A DNA stretch of 64,000 nucleotides from Limosilactobacillus vaginalis DSM 5837 = ATCC 49540 (GTDB lineage Bacteria; Bacillota; Bacilli; Lactobacillales; Lactobacillaceae). Shown piece by piece: positions 18,599 to 27,461 of this stretch. The notes beneath the pieces are model-generated. The model made no database searches. It had not been told where the DNA came from and saw only the letters and a list, made by a program, of their open reading frames with translations. The translations under genes and the position numbers were made by a program. Every line of letters begins with the position of its first letter. The stretch's first letter is position 1. The DNA is taken from contig NZ_GG693412.1 in the NCBI RefSeq assembly GCF_000159435.1, positions 21,335-85,334 on the forward strand, given 5' to 3'.

Positions 18599-19573
18599 CT
18601 ACTGTTTCTTCGGAATTTCAATAACTAATTGGTAAGTATCATCATCATCTTTTTCGTGAGTCGTAATAGTAAAGCCATTATCAGTGGCTAGTTTAATTGA
18701 TTTTTTGATGGTGTTCAAAGCCAACCGAGCATCGGTAGCCTTCGCGGACTGCTTACTAGTAGCACTCTTCTTTCGCCGTTTACTAGTCTTCTTTTTCTTT
18801 GGTTGTGCCTGTTTTGAGCTTTCAACGGTCTCTTCAGTGGTTGGTTCCTCAGCTGGCATTCCTTCAAGATCAGCTAATTCTTGCCGTTTCTTTTCAGCTC
18901 GTTGCTTAGCAAGCTCTGACGGTAATGGTCGACCAAGAGTCCGGGCAACTCCATCTTCAGTCTGACGAACTGTCAACCGTTCATTAACGACCCGCATTAA
19001 CATTTCTCGTTGTTGTTTTTCATCCAGATCCAGCATCGCCCGACCATGCCGTTCAGAAATCCGGTGATCGAGGATTGCTGTTTGAACCGGCTTAATCAGC
19101 TTCAGTAAACGAAGCTTGTTAGCAACAAAGGATTGACTCTTTCCCATCCCCTTTGCCAACGCTGCTTGAGTCAAGTGGTTCAAGTCCATTAGCTGACGGT
19201 AAGCCTGAGCTTCTTCAACGGAACTTAATTGTGATCGCTGAAGATTTTCAATCAACGCTAATGAGGCGGTTTCTTTATCGCTCATCTTCTCAACAATTGC
19301 TGGAACAGTATCCCAGTTTAACAATTTCACAGCACGGTACCGCCGTTCACCGGCAATAATTTCATACTTTGCTGATTCATATTCACGAACAACGATTGGC
19401 TGTAGTAAACCGTGTTCGTCAATTGTTTGTGCTAATTCACGAATTGCATCTTGGTCAAAGACCTTCCGTGGCTGATACCGGTTTGGAATAATTTGATCAA
19501 CCTTAATCTCAACAACCTTATTCTTTGTATCGCCAGAGTGATCTTTACCGATACCGAATAATGAAAACGCCAT
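18599..19573 (-). CDS. noc: Nucleoid occlusion protein Noc
   Basis: 324 aa ParB paralogue that protects the chromosome from division-septum assembly. It starts with a short amphipathic membrane-targeting stretch (M-A-F-S-L-F-G-I-G-K), as in Bacillus Noc. The ParB domain has G-E-R-R-Y-R-A-V and the HTH region has K-S-Q-S-F-V-A-N-K. Residues about 235-280 are a Lys/Ser-rich low-complexity insert (K-K-K-K-T-S-K-R-R-K-K) that makes it longer than the roughly 283 aa Bacillus protein. Its place between rsmG and parA is the standard one. Confidence 0.92.
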   Translation of the reverse strand: MAFSLFGIGKDHSGDTKNKVVEIKVDQIIPNRYQPRKVFDQDAIRELAQTIDEHGLLQPIVVREYESAKYEIIAGERRYRAVKLLNWDTVPAIVEKMSDKETASLALIENLQRSQLSSVEEAQAYRQLMDLNHLTQAALAKGMGKSQSFVANKLRLLKLIKPVQTAILDHRISERHGRAMLDLDEKQQREMLMRVVNERLTVRQTEDGVARTLGRPLPSELAKQRAEKKRQELADLEGMPAEEPTTEETVESSKQAQPKKKKTSKRRKKSATSKQSAKATDARLALNTIKKSIKLATDNGFTITTHEKDDDDTYQLVIEIPKKQ

Positions 19574-19591
19574 ATTCTCTCTCCCTCACTT

Positions 19592-20317
19592 TTATTGAAT
19601 TGGTTTCTTATTTGGCAATCCAGGACGTCGCGGAAACTTCTTGGGCGTTGCTGCAACCTTATCAATAACGACAATGTTTCGCTCTTCATCAGTTCCCGGC
19701 AATTCTAGTTTAACCGTCTTCCGGATTTGTCCTCCAAGTTTCTTAATTGCTGTTCCACCTTGCTGAATTTCTTCTGGAGCAGCACTTGCCTTATAAGCAA
19801 TAAATTCACCGCCAACTTTCGCTGCTGGCAGGCATAATTCACTCAGAACCGCTAACCGCGCAACCGCCCGAGCTGTAACAATATCGTATTGCTCACGATG
19901 ATCGCTTCTTTTGGCACTAAAAGTCTCAGCTCGATCATGAACAAGGGTGACGTCAGACAAGCCTAGCTGATCTACTAACTCTTGTAAAAAGATAATCCGC
20001 TTATTTAGTGAATCCACAATCGTAACCTTTAGCTGTGGAAACGCAATTTTTATTGGGATCGATGGGAAACCCGCGCCTGCACCAATGTCACAAAGCGTTA
20101 ATTCATCAGTCATTAACTTTGGCTCTGCAAACACTCCGCTAATAGAATCAAAAAAGTGCTTAAGGTAGACTTCCTTTTTCTCAGTAATTCGTGTTAAGTT
20201 AACATGCTCGTTAGTTGCGACTAGTAAGTCGTAATACTCAGCAAACTGCTTCATTTGCGCATCGCTAAGGTTAATTCCCCGTTCCGCAAGCGCCTGCTGA
20301 AATTGTTCTGGATTCAT
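19592..20317 (-). CDS. rsmG: 16S rRNA (guanine527-N7)-methyltransferase
   Basis: 241 aa. The SAM site [14 protein letters not shown] lies near residue 70, and V-T-A-R-A-V-A and Y-K follow, as in RsmG (GidB). Loss gives low-level streptomycin resistance in other bacteria. I chose the ATG at 20317, with AAGGAG eight bases upstream. An upstream in-frame ATG at 20353 lies inside a 22 bp palindrome and lacks a ribosome site. First gene of the rsmG-noc-parA-parB run. mnmG, often its neighbour, is absent. Confidence 0.95.
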   Translation of the reverse strand: MNPEQFQQALAERGINLSDAQMKQFAEYYDLLVATNEHVNLTRITEKKEVYLKHFFDSISGVFAEPKLMTDELTLCDIGAGAGFPSIPIKIAFPQLKVTIVDSLNKRIIFLQELVDQLGLSDVTLVHDRAETFSAKRSDHREQYDIVTARAVARLAVLSELCLPAAKVGGEFIAYKASAAPEEIQQGGTAIKKLGGQIRKTVKLELPGTDEERNIVVIDKVAATPKKFPRRPGLPNKKPIQ

Positions 20318-20332
20318 TTTAGCTTCTCCTTT

Positions 20333-20354
20333 CGTGAAACAATTTTGTTTCACG
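20333..20354. repeat. Perfect 22 bp palindrome at the rsmG ribosome-binding site
   Basis: Arms CGTGAAACAA and TTGTTTCACG are separated by two bases. Each arm holds a parS half-site (GTGAAACA / TGTTTCAC) but in outward order, the reverse of a true parS. It abuts the rsmG Shine-Dalgarno. It could be an mRNA hairpin or a protein site. Confidence 0.6.
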
Positions 20355-20400
20355 TCTTTTACTACTGTAACTTAATTACCGGGTTTTTTCAAGGGGAAAA

Positions 20401-20534
20401 TAGAGTGTAAGCCGGGACGAACTAGCAACTGAGCACTAGGAAATCCCGGACGATGATTGTTTTACAATCAAGGACGGGATAGCTAGGCGGAAGTTGCGGT
20501 CACGGCAAACACGTTTCAGCTCAGCCGCAGCAGT
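20401..20534 (+). repeat. Hairpin repeat, subtype B, with no host gene
   Basis: Plus-strand copy starting TAGAGTGTAAGCC, with GCAACT/AGTTGC and ATCCCGGAC..GTCC-type arms and the tail AAACACGTTTCAGCT. An intrinsic terminator follows at 20573-20603, as in other copies. No plus-strand gene ends here. The rest of 20318-20832 holds the palindrome at 20333, the terminator and a possible TATAAT near 20773. No gene is seen. Confidence 0.7.
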
Positions 20535-20572
20535 TCCTCATTCACCACACCCATCAACTCTACCCAAAGAAA

Positions 20573-20603
20573 AAAGCTGGGAAACACCCCAGCCTCTTTG
20601 CTA
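20573..20603 (+). terminator. Hairpin terminator downstream of the orphan repeat
   Basis: AAAGCTGGG pairs with CCCAGC, with T-rich sequence after it. Confidence 0.55.
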
Positions 20604-20832
20604 TCTTACATAGATAATAGTGCAACAACGCAGTAGCTGGCTGGCAGTTCAAACGCTGATAAATCAGCATTTGACCAACCTAGCCACTCTCCCTGCCAAG
20701 GATCCCTATTCTATAATTTTTCTTAAACTGACGCAATTGCACCGCTCTCTAGTCGCCTTTCTACATAATTCACGATATAATAATTGTAGTTGCATGTATT
20801 CGCTTACAAGTAAATTGAAAGGGGCTTATATA

Positions 20833-21816
20833 ATGGTAGAATCTGTTAAAATTGGTCATTCTGATGTTGTCGCAAACCCGCTTGGCCTGGGCACTAACGC
20901 GGTTGGTGGACACAATCTTTTCCCCGATCTCAAGGATGAAGATGGGATCAAATTAGTTAAAGCTGCTCTTGATAACGGGATCAACCTCTTAGATACGGCC
21001 TATGTTTATGGTCTTGGTCACTCAGAAGAATTAGTTGGTCAAGCAATCAAGGATTACGATCGTCATAAAATTGTCATCGCAACTAAGGGCGCTCATGATT
21101 TTTCTACTGGGGAAGAAGTAATCAATAACGATCCTAAATTTTTAACTGACCAAGTAAATAAGAGTCTTAAACGATTAGGGACAGACTACATTGATATTTA
21201 TTACATCCACTTTCCTGATCATGACACTCCAAAAGCCGAAGCCGTGGGTGCTCTGCAAAAGCTCCGGGAAGAAGGAAAAATTCGGGCAATTGGTATTTCC
21301 AACTTTAGCTTAGACCAAATCAAGGAAGCTAACGCGGATGGCTACGTTGATGTCGTTGAAGATGAATTCAGTCTCCTTCACCAGGATCATTTGACGGAGG
21401 GAATGCTCGATTACCTGCACGATAATCAAATTAGCTTTGTTCCGTACTTCCCATTAGCTTCGGGACTATTAACGGGTAAATACGTTAAAGATGTTAGCTT
21501 CCCTGAAGATGATATCCGAAGTCAAATTGCTGACTTCAAGGAGCCACGATACAGCAGCATTCTCGATGCAGTTGATAAGGTTCGGGATATTGCGGATGCT
21601 CATCATGCTACCGTTGCTCAAACCATTTTAGCTTGGTACTTAAAGAATCCGCTCATCTCTGTCGTCATCCCCGGCGCCAAGAAGGCTAAGCAAGTTATCG
21701 CTAACGCCAAGGCAATGGGCATTACCTTAACAGATGATGAGTACCAGGCCATTGAATTAGCATTCAACCACTTTAAGAATACGAAGAGCAGTAAATCACT
21801 AAAGGATCCTGACTAA
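20833..21816 (+). CDS. Aldo/keto reductase
   Basis: 327 aa NAD(P)H-dependent oxidoreductase with the AKR barrel. The catalytic tetrad is visible: D and Y in L-L-D-T-A-Y-V-Y-G-L-G-H-S-E, K in I-A-T-K-G-A, and H in Y-Y-I-H-F-P-D. The cofactor end has V-I-P-G-A-K-K. The ATG at 20833 follows AAAGGGG. An in-frame extension to 20620 is only an open run through a repeat region. Substrate unknown. It ends at a strong terminator. Confidence 0.85.
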   Translation: MVESVKIGHSDVVANPLGLGTNAVGGHNLFPDLKDEDGIKLVKAALDNGINLLDTAYVYGLGHSEELVGQAIKDYDRHKIVIATKGAHDFSTGEEVINNDPKFLTDQVNKSLKRLGTDYIDIYYIHFPDHDTPKAEAVGALQKLREEGKIRAIGISNFSLDQIKEANADGYVDVVEDEFSLLHQDHLTEGMLDYLHDNQISFVPYFPLASGLLTGKYVKDVSFPEDDIRSQIADFKEPRYSSILDAVDKVRDIADAHHATVAQTILAWYLKNPLISVVIPGAKKAKQVIANAKAMGITLTDDEYQAIELAFNHFKNTKSSKSLKDPD

Positions 21817-21836
21817 TAAATTATCGGTAAATAGTT

Positions 21837-21875
21837 AGAGGCTGAGAAAAAGCGAAACGCATTTTCTCAGCCTCT
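21837..21875. terminator. Bidirectional terminator after the aldo/keto reductase
   Basis: AGAGGCTGAGAAAA (21837-21850) pairs with TTTTCTCAGCCTCT (21862-21875), between convergent genes. Confidence 0.85.
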
Positions 21876-21893
21876 ATTCTATTTATTGACTTA

Positions 21894-22919
21894 TTATTTA
21901 TCTTTTTGGCCAAATCCCAGCATCGCTAAGAAGCTCTTACCAAGGACACCTGATTGCTTTTTTGACTGATGGTTACTGGTTCGGCGACTAGCACTCCGCG
22001 AATGGTTTACTGAACTTTTGGTCCGTGAAGAAGGGCGACTTTCAGCACGTGACGGCTTCCGTTCTTCTCTTCTTTGTACTTGGGGACCGTTCCACTCAAC
22101 TTTAGGCTGTTTCTCTTTATTTTGCTCTTCCTCAGGAGTTGTAAAGAGCGGCTTTACCTTTTCTCCACCATTCTTTTGCGGACGTGGTGGTTGTGGCCGA
22201 GCAACTTGGCTTTCCTGCGATTGTGCCACCGTAGATTCGTCTGACTTAATCTCTTCTTGCCCGCTTTGTACTTCACTTACCGAGCTACGGTATGCTTCAC
22301 GGGTTAGCGACTGTTCAACATTCGTTGTTTCAATTTTGCTATTATTAGATGCTAGTGAAAGCGAGTTGGCATCTAATTCTTGTTGAAGCTTGGACAATTC
22401 TTGATTTAATGACATTAACGAATCAAGGGAGCTTCCCATATCTTCAGAATTTATTTCTGAACTTTGTGATTCTTCTGTTTCTAAACTCTCTGGATCCCGA
22501 GAAGTAGCCAACGAAAAGCCTTGAGATGCTGTCTTCAAGTCATCACTGGTTAGTGAAATTGCTTGTGACCCAAAATCACCATCTACAGAAGATTCTGGCA
22601 CCTTGCTTTGAACCGTAATCTGTGGTGCAGCTTCAGCGTTCATTAACGAATCGCTTGACACTGATACTGAATCTCCCCCATTTTTTTGCTCAGCATCAGT
22701 ATGGATATCAAATACCAGTCGTTGGCTAACCGGGGTTTGATTGCCGGGTGTTTCTGGATTTTCTTCAGCCGTTCCTGCTTGATCGGTTTGACTACTTTTA
22801 ATCGAAAAAACGGGACGCTTTGCTAAAGATCCTTCCTCAGTATCGGCTGTTTTTTTGACATTCTTAATATCAAACGAAATCTTTGCTTTGGCATTGCTTC
22901 CTGAATCGTTATTGCTCAC
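21894..22919 (-). CDS. Unrecognised, largely disordered Ser/Glu/Gln-rich protein
   Basis: 341 aa, no family recognised. The start is a GTG at 22919 (S-N-N-D-S-G-S) with GGGGAGG nine bases upstream. An upstream ATG at 23003 has no ribosome site. The first 100 residues hold three similar short motifs (K-I-S-F-D-I-K, R-P-V-F-S-I-K, R-L-V-F-D-I-H). The middle is acidic and Ser-rich. The last 60 residues are strongly basic and Arg/Ser-rich (R-R-E-E-R-K-P-S-R-A-E-S-R), then a short hydrophobic stretch L-G-K-S-F-L-A-M-L-G-F-G. No signal peptide is seen, so it is probably cytoplasmic or membrane-associated through its C-terminus. Confidence 0.7.
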   Translation of the reverse strand: MSNNDSGSNAKAKISFDIKNVKKTADTEEGSLAKRPVFSIKSSQTDQAGTAEENPETPGNQTPVSQRLVFDIHTDAEQKNGGDSVSVSSDSLMNAEAAPQITVQSKVPESSVDGDFGSQAISLTSDDLKTASQGFSLATSRDPESLETEESQSSEINSEDMGSSLDSLMSLNQELSKLQQELDANSLSLASNNSKIETTNVEQSLTREAYRSSVSEVQSGQEEIKSDESTVAQSQESQVARPQPPRPQKNGGEKVKPLFTTPEEEQNKEKQPKVEWNGPQVQRREERKPSRAESRPSSRTKSSVNHSRSASRRTSNHQSKKQSGVLGKSFLAMLGFGQKDK

Positions 22920-23094
22920 AGTGATTAACCTCCCCATAAACTTCCAATATATTTTATCACTCTTTATAGGCTTAAAAAGAGTCTCCAGAAAATTCTTAAA
23001 CATCCTTTATGATCCAAAAAGCCCTATTCAGAAATCTAACTAACTCTCACTCTATTTTAACCCAATGTCGAACAACATACATAAAATACAAAAC

Positions 23095-23131
23095 GAGACA
23101 GGTAAAAACTTCCTTTGTTTCTGCCTGTCTC
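23095..23131. terminator. Terminator downstream of the fructansucrase gene
   Basis: GAGACAGG (23095-23102) pairs with CCTGTCTC (23124-23131). T-rich runs follow on both strands. Confidence 0.7.
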
Positions 23132-23167
23132 ATTTTTAGGGGGTTTATTATAAGGATATTTTTTAAA

Positions 23168-25444
23168 TTACTTTACGCGTTTTTGAATACCAGCAAGCCC
23201 TAATAGTGCAAATAATGACCCTACATAAAGTGCTACTACTCCACTTTCGTTACCGGTTTGTGGTAACGTTGCTGGATCATTTTTGACATTATTAGTCTGC
23301 TGAATTGCAGGCTTACCACTCGGTACATCCGAAGTACCCGGAGTTCCTGAAATAACTGGTTGACCAGGATTTAATGGTTGCTCTGGTGTACCAGGGGTAT
23401 TTGATGTTGGTTTCCCTGGATTATCTGGATCTGGCGTGGTTGGCTTTTCTGGTCGGTCTGGTGTAGTCGGTGTTGGCTTATCTGGAAGTGGAAATTCAGG
23501 CAATTCAGGTGCAACATCATCAGGACCAACAGCCCATGAGCCCTTGCCAGGTTGGTAACCAGGAACTGGATCTGGATCATCCTTTTTTGATCCAGATGAC
23601 AGGTCAGGTACCCGAGTTGGTACTGCTTCTCCTTTTAGCTTAGCTTCATCAATGCTTTTAGCCAACATCTTATCATTCTCTGAACTACTATCCCAGATCC
23701 AATCACCCTGATTGGTGGCTTTAGACAATACTTGAGTCGTGCCATCGTTGTTGATCTTAACAAGGAAACTTGGTGCCCAGGTAGAACGATTACCTTGACC
23801 AGCTACATAACCACGGTTGGTCATGTAGGCAGTAATTAATACATCACTATCATCACCAGCAATCGGCATTGCATAGTAGCTATATGTTGAAGTTCGCCAG
23901 TTAAATGGAACACTTGATGTTAAGACAACACCATTACCGTTCAATGGCTTGTAACCATAAGTAAGATGATCAGAAACATATCCAATCATGACAACATTAT
24001 CACCAATTGTCTTATCCGCCTTGGACCAAAGATCATCACCAGTACCACGATTTAACCGTGTTGCGGCAAACAGGTAGTACTTACCATTTAATTTCACAAT
24101 ATCTGGCCGTTCAATTTCGTCAGAAACCATTGGAGCAGATACTAATGGAGTATAAACCTCTGCTAATTTTGGATTTGATTCATCGTTATTCAAGCGAAGA
24201 ATCCCTAAAGCTGCGTTAGCCCAACTAGCCCGGCTAGTCATATCATCATTATTTAAAATGCCAAAGAAGTTTTCAATATTTGTCTTGGCATTATCACCAT
24301 AGTTTTGCCAGTTATAGATCTGATCTTCACCTTGGTAGTTTTCAGTACCAGTAGAGGCCTCAAAGACCAAGTAGCGTTGACCATCAACCTCAATAACGTG
24401 AGCATCACGCATTGCAACGTTATCAGCACCTTTATTAGTGGCGCGCCATTGAGCATACGTTTGATAATGGTAACCGTCACCAGCAAAAATAATATGGTTA
24501 TTATTAACTTTATTAATTGAAACAGTACCATCTGGGTTAACTGTAAGTGTCAGATTGGCAGCAGCAATTCGTTGATTATTTAATCCATGATCTGATGTAT
24601 CAACATCTGTATAGAACAATTCAATTGTCCCATCACTATTCTTAGTTGCAGAACCTGACCATTGTTGATGAAGTGAATTCTGGTTAAAGCCAAAAATTGG
24701 TCCAGCATTCTTCCAGTCTGCTAGGTTATTATTACCATACTTGTTGTATAGCAAGTAAATATGTGAATCATTCTTAGCAGGAATTCCCATCATTGCAACT
24801 GCGAGTTGGTAACCATTCCAGTTAACGACTTCACCAGTATTCGCATCTTGAACAGGCCATGAATCCCAAATATCAAGATCAGCTATTTCGTTAGTTTCCG
24901 CATCACGAGTATGGCTTGCTGGCATATTTTGAATTTCCTTAGCATTAAAGAATGGAATTGAGTAACGATGATCACGATTAATCAAGTCATTTGCAATTCC
25001 CCGGTACTGTTCGTAAGTCATTTGGGTTCCGGTTTTATCGCTACCACTCTTCTTAAAGTTAATCTTATCCAAGTTGGTAACCTGATCTTGAGTTAACTTT
25101 GCTGGATCCATCCCTGCATCTTGAACCGCCTTAGCAGCATCCGGAGTCAATCCATATTGATCCTTTGTCTGAGTAGTTTGATCATTAATTTGCTTGCCAG
25201 GTTGGGCAACATCACCTGGGTGCTCTGTGGTACCTGGTTGCGATGCACCATTTTCTGCAGATACTGTTTCCACAGGTGTAACTGCTACAGGTTGAGTAGT
25301 AGTTACATCATTATCAGTCGCAGAAACTGTCGTTGTATCAGCGTGAACTGTCGTTGCCCCCATTAAAATTCCGGCAGACACTAAAGTCGCAACTGCCCAA
25401 TTCTTACCCACTTTGTACATCTTTTTATGTTCTTTATATTCCAA
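23168..25444 (-). CDS. Cell-wall-anchored GH68 fructansucrase (levansucrase or inulosucrase)
   Basis: 758 aa secreted enzyme that polymerises fructose from sucrose. The start is TTG at 25444, eight bases after GGAGG. Its N-terminus carries the KxYKxGKxW-type signal ([11 protein letters not shown]) followed by a hydrophobic core and A-D. The GH68 domain follows: W-D-S-W-P with nucleophile D194, and I-E-R-P-D, which places the stabilising and acid/base region. Then comes a Pro/Thr/Asp-rich wall-spanning stretch with P-T-T-P-D-like repeats, and L-P-Q-T-G with a hydrophobic tail and K-R-V-K. Levan versus inulin product cannot be decided by eye. Confidence 0.92.
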   Translation of the reverse strand: MEYKEHKKMYKVGKNWAVATLVSAGILMGATTVHADTTTVSATDNDVTTTQPVAVTPVETVSAENGASQPGTTEHPGDVAQPGKQINDQTTQTKDQYGLTPDAAKAVQDAGMDPAKLTQDQVTNLDKINFKKSGSDKTGTQMTYEQYRGIANDLINRDHRYSIPFFNAKEIQNMPASHTRDAETNEIADLDIWDSWPVQDANTGEVVNWNGYQLAVAMMGIPAKNDSHIYLLYNKYGNNNLADWKNAGPIFGFNQNSLHQQWSGSATKNSDGTIELFYTDVDTSDHGLNNQRIAAANLTLTVNPDGTVSINKVNNNHIIFAGDGYHYQTYAQWRATNKGADNVAMRDAHVIEVDGQRYLVFEASTGTENYQGEDQIYNWQNYGDNAKTNIENFFGILNNDDMTSRASWANAALGILRLNNDESNPKLAEVYTPLVSAPMVSDEIERPDIVKLNGKYYLFAATRLNRGTGDDLWSKADKTIGDNVVMIGYVSDHLTYGYKPLNGNGVVLTSSVPFNWRTSTYSYYAMPIAGDDSDVLITAYMTNRGYVAGQGNRSTWAPSFLVKINNDGTTQVLSKATNQGDWIWDSSSENDKMLAKSIDEAKLKGEAVPTRVPDLSSGSKKDDPDPVPGYQPGKGSWAVGPDDVAPELPEFPLPDKPTPTTPDRPEKPTTPDPDNPGKPTSNTPGTPEQPLNPGQPVISGTPGTSDVPSGKPAIQQTNNVKNDPATLPQTGNESGVVALYVGSLFALLGLAGIQKRVK

Positions 25445-25488
25445 AACATTTCCTCCCAATGTCAAACGTTTATCAAAATCCAACAGGG

Positions 25489-25517
25489 ATAGTATCACTG
25501 ATAATTCTTCATGTCAA
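25489..25517 (-). promoter_or_regulatory. Promoter of the fructansucrase gene
   Basis: Minus-strand TTGACA (25512-25517) and TACTAT (25489-25494), 17 bp spacer, about 45 bp upstream of the TTG start. Confidence 0.75.
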
Positions 25518-25578
25518 TGTTTTTTCAGTCAATGACCTTCTTTTTCAGTTATTGGTTAGTTAAAAAGAAAATATTAAA

Positions 25579-25701
25579 CAAAAAGTCCCCTAAAATTATT
25601 AGATTAAATCCTTAGGGAACTAATATTAATTATTCTACTAAATTAATATTTAATTAATGCAATCAAAAAAGCACTTATCAAATTTAATTGATAAATGCTT
25701 T
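25579..25701 (-). terminator. Two hairpins downstream of the SDR gene
   Basis: AAAGCACTTATCAA/TTGATAAATGCTTT (about 25667-25701) and CCCTAA/TTAGGG followed by TTTTTG on the minus strand (25579-25621) both lie between the SDR stop and the fructansucrase promoter. Either could end the SDR transcript. Confidence 0.6.
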
Positions 25702-25718
25702 AATATTATTTATAAGTT

Positions 25719-26474
25719 TTAAAAATTACCAGCGACACAGCCACTATCAACCGGTAAGATAACGCCATTTACAAATTCTGATCCATCCTCAAAAAAGAAT
25801 TTAACTGCATGACCAATTTCTGCTGGTTTACCTAACCGCCCTATCGGATTAGAATCTTCCCACTTTTTGAATTCTTCAGGCGCGGTTTCTTTGTAAGGCA
25901 AAATTAATTCAGTGGCAATTGTTCCCGGAGCAACTGCATTAATTGTAATTTCTTTCTTAGCATAATCAAGTGCGGCTGCCTTAGTCAAGCCCACAACCGC
26001 ATGCTTGCAAGCACTATAAAGAGCCATCCCCTTACCAGCAACTAGCCCAGCACCAGAAGTAGTGTTCACGATTCGTCCGAAGTGTTGTTCAGTCATAAAT
26101 TTTAATTCATTAATCATACAATACATTACAGCTTTAATATCCAAATCAATCAAAGAATCAATCTCAGAATCATTTACTTTAGCAAACGGCTTCGATAAAA
26201 TACCACGTCCAGCATTATTAAATGCATAATCTACCCGTCCATATTGCTTTCCTATCTGTTCAAAACCCCTATCAACCTCTTGACGTTTGGTAAGATCGCA
26301 ATGGAAGTATTTACACTCACTGCCAAGCAATTCAACTTGTTTAATTACATCAGGTGCCTTTTTATCCTGTACATCAAGAATAATAATCGTTAAATTTTCT
26401 TTAGCTAGTTCTAAAGCAGTTCCTTTACCAATACCGCTTAAACCGCCAGTTATAACTAAGATATTTCCTTTCAT
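25719..26474 (-). CDS. SDR-family NAD(P)-dependent oxidoreductase
   Basis: 251 aa classical short-chain dehydrogenase. Cofactor motif T-G-G-L-S-G-I-G-K-G at the start, N-N-A-G-R-G in the middle, catalytic Ser in N-T-T-S-G-A and the Y-x-x-x-K pair in Y-S-A-C-K. The last part has V-A-P-G-T-I-A-T-E. Substrate unknown. It is divergent from a merR-type gene. Its promoter has the stretched 19 bp spacer with a dyad that MerR regulators act on, so it is the likely target of that regulator. Confidence 0.88.
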   Translation of the reverse strand: MKGNILVITGGLSGIGKGTALELAKENLTIIILDVQDKKAPDVIKQVELLGSECKYFHCDLTKRQEVDRGFEQIGKQYGRVDYAFNNAGRGILSKPFAKVNDSEIDSLIDLDIKAVMYCMINELKFMTEQHFGRIVNTTSGAGLVAGKGMALYSACKHAVVGLTKAAALDYAKKEITINAVAPGTIATELILPYKETAPEEFKKWEDSNPIGRLGKPAEIGHAVKFFFEDGSEFVNGVILPVDSGCVAGNF

Positions 26475-26509
26475 AATAAGTTCACCATCCTTAATACTTG
26501 TGTATCCTC

Positions 26510-26540
26510 AGTTTAAGGGTGGTGGTAACCACCAAGTCAA
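26510..26540 (-). promoter_or_regulatory. MerR-type promoter/operator of the SDR gene
   Basis: Minus-strand -35 TTGACT (26535-26540) and -10 TAAACT (26510-26515) are separated by 19 bp. The palindrome GGTGGTAACCACC (26521-26533) lies between them. MerR-family activators are known to twist such over-long spacers to allow transcription. Confidence 0.8.
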
Positions 26541-26555
26541 GGGAGAGTACAGAAT

Positions 26556-27338
26556 ATGTATACTTCAAAAGATTTACAAAAAATATTTCGGATTGGTCGT
26601 GAGACTATAAGATATTATGAAAAAATTGGAATTATTCACGGAAAAGTTAACGCTACTAAATATCATTATTACGATGATTTAGACATAGAAAATCTAGCTC
26701 GTATATTAAAATATCGAGAATTCAAATTTCCACTACAACAGATAAAGAAGCTCCGATCAGCTAATCATATAAGCGATTTTCAGTTTGTCTTAACCAATCA
26801 AATTAAGCACCTAAAATCCGAAATTAGGATCGATGAAATTTTAGAAACAAGACTGACCTGGAAAATGAATGAATTAGTTGCCTATTCAAAAGGCAGGAAA
26901 TCATTTATAAAAGATGATTTTTATTATGATCTCGCATATTCTGAAGAACACGGCTTTGCTGGAAATGATAAATACCCTAACTTTACCGATCTATCAAAGA
27001 CGAGCGACTTTCCATTCTCTGATTTTATTGCATTTACTAAAATAACTGATAATGACGAGCTTAGCTTTACTAACGGTTGAACTGCAATTTCAAAAGGAAT
27101 AGTTGATAATTTAAGTATTGAAACAAATCAATTAGTCCATCATTCCTTTGATTGCATTTATCAAAGTTATAGAGTCATTTCACAAAGAATGAACGATACT
27201 CTAAATATTCATCCCGAAGTGGCTCTCCTAAATAAGCTCCATTATCAAATATGTAATTGCCCTTATGTCCGTCAAATTGCAATTCTCAAGAATAAAAGAA
27301 TTGTCCAACTAAATATTCCCGTAAATAAGTCGATTTAA
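26556..27338 (+). pseudogene. MerR-family regulator with an internal stop codon
   Basis: The frame starts with a MerR helix-turn-helix (Y-T-S-K-D-L-Q-K-I-F-R-I-G-R-E-T-I-R-Y-Y-E-K-I-G-I-I) and a dimerisation helix. It stops at a TGA at 27078-27080, after 174 codons. The same frame then stays open for a further 85 codons to a TAA at 27336 (T-A-I-S-K-G-I-V-D-N-L onward, with a C-N-C-P segment). The original codon was probably TGG. The DNA-binding half would still be made, without the rest of the effector domain, so the truncated protein might act as a constant binder. Divergent from the SDR gene. Confidence 0.75.
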
Positions 27339-27352
27339 TCAATACTCATGTA

Positions 27353-27399
27353 AAAGCCCCCTGAAAACTAGCTAAGGTCTAGTATTCAAGGGGTTCACT
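27353..27399. terminator. Terminator between the merR pseudogene and the PTS permease
   Basis: CCCCCTGAA and TTCAAGGGG arms with an inner CTAG pairing. A TTTT run follows on the minus strand. Confidence 0.65.
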
Positions 27400-27461
27400 C
27401 ATTATGAACGTTAATCTAGGATCGTAATTTTACATAGTTCTAATTTAAACTTCTTTTATCA

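Noticed and set aside
18740-19573. Noc called as a second ParB
   Set aside because: The amphipathic N-terminus and its place between rsmG and parA fit Noc, and a separate ParB follows parA.
20620-20832. Extended N-terminus of the aldo/keto reductase
   Set aside because: The family start and a good ribosome site are at 20833, and the extension has repeat-like sequence with no similarity.
23009-23203. Small plus-strand gene between the disordered protein and the fructansucrase
   Set aside because: No ribosome site; it crosses a terminator hairpin.
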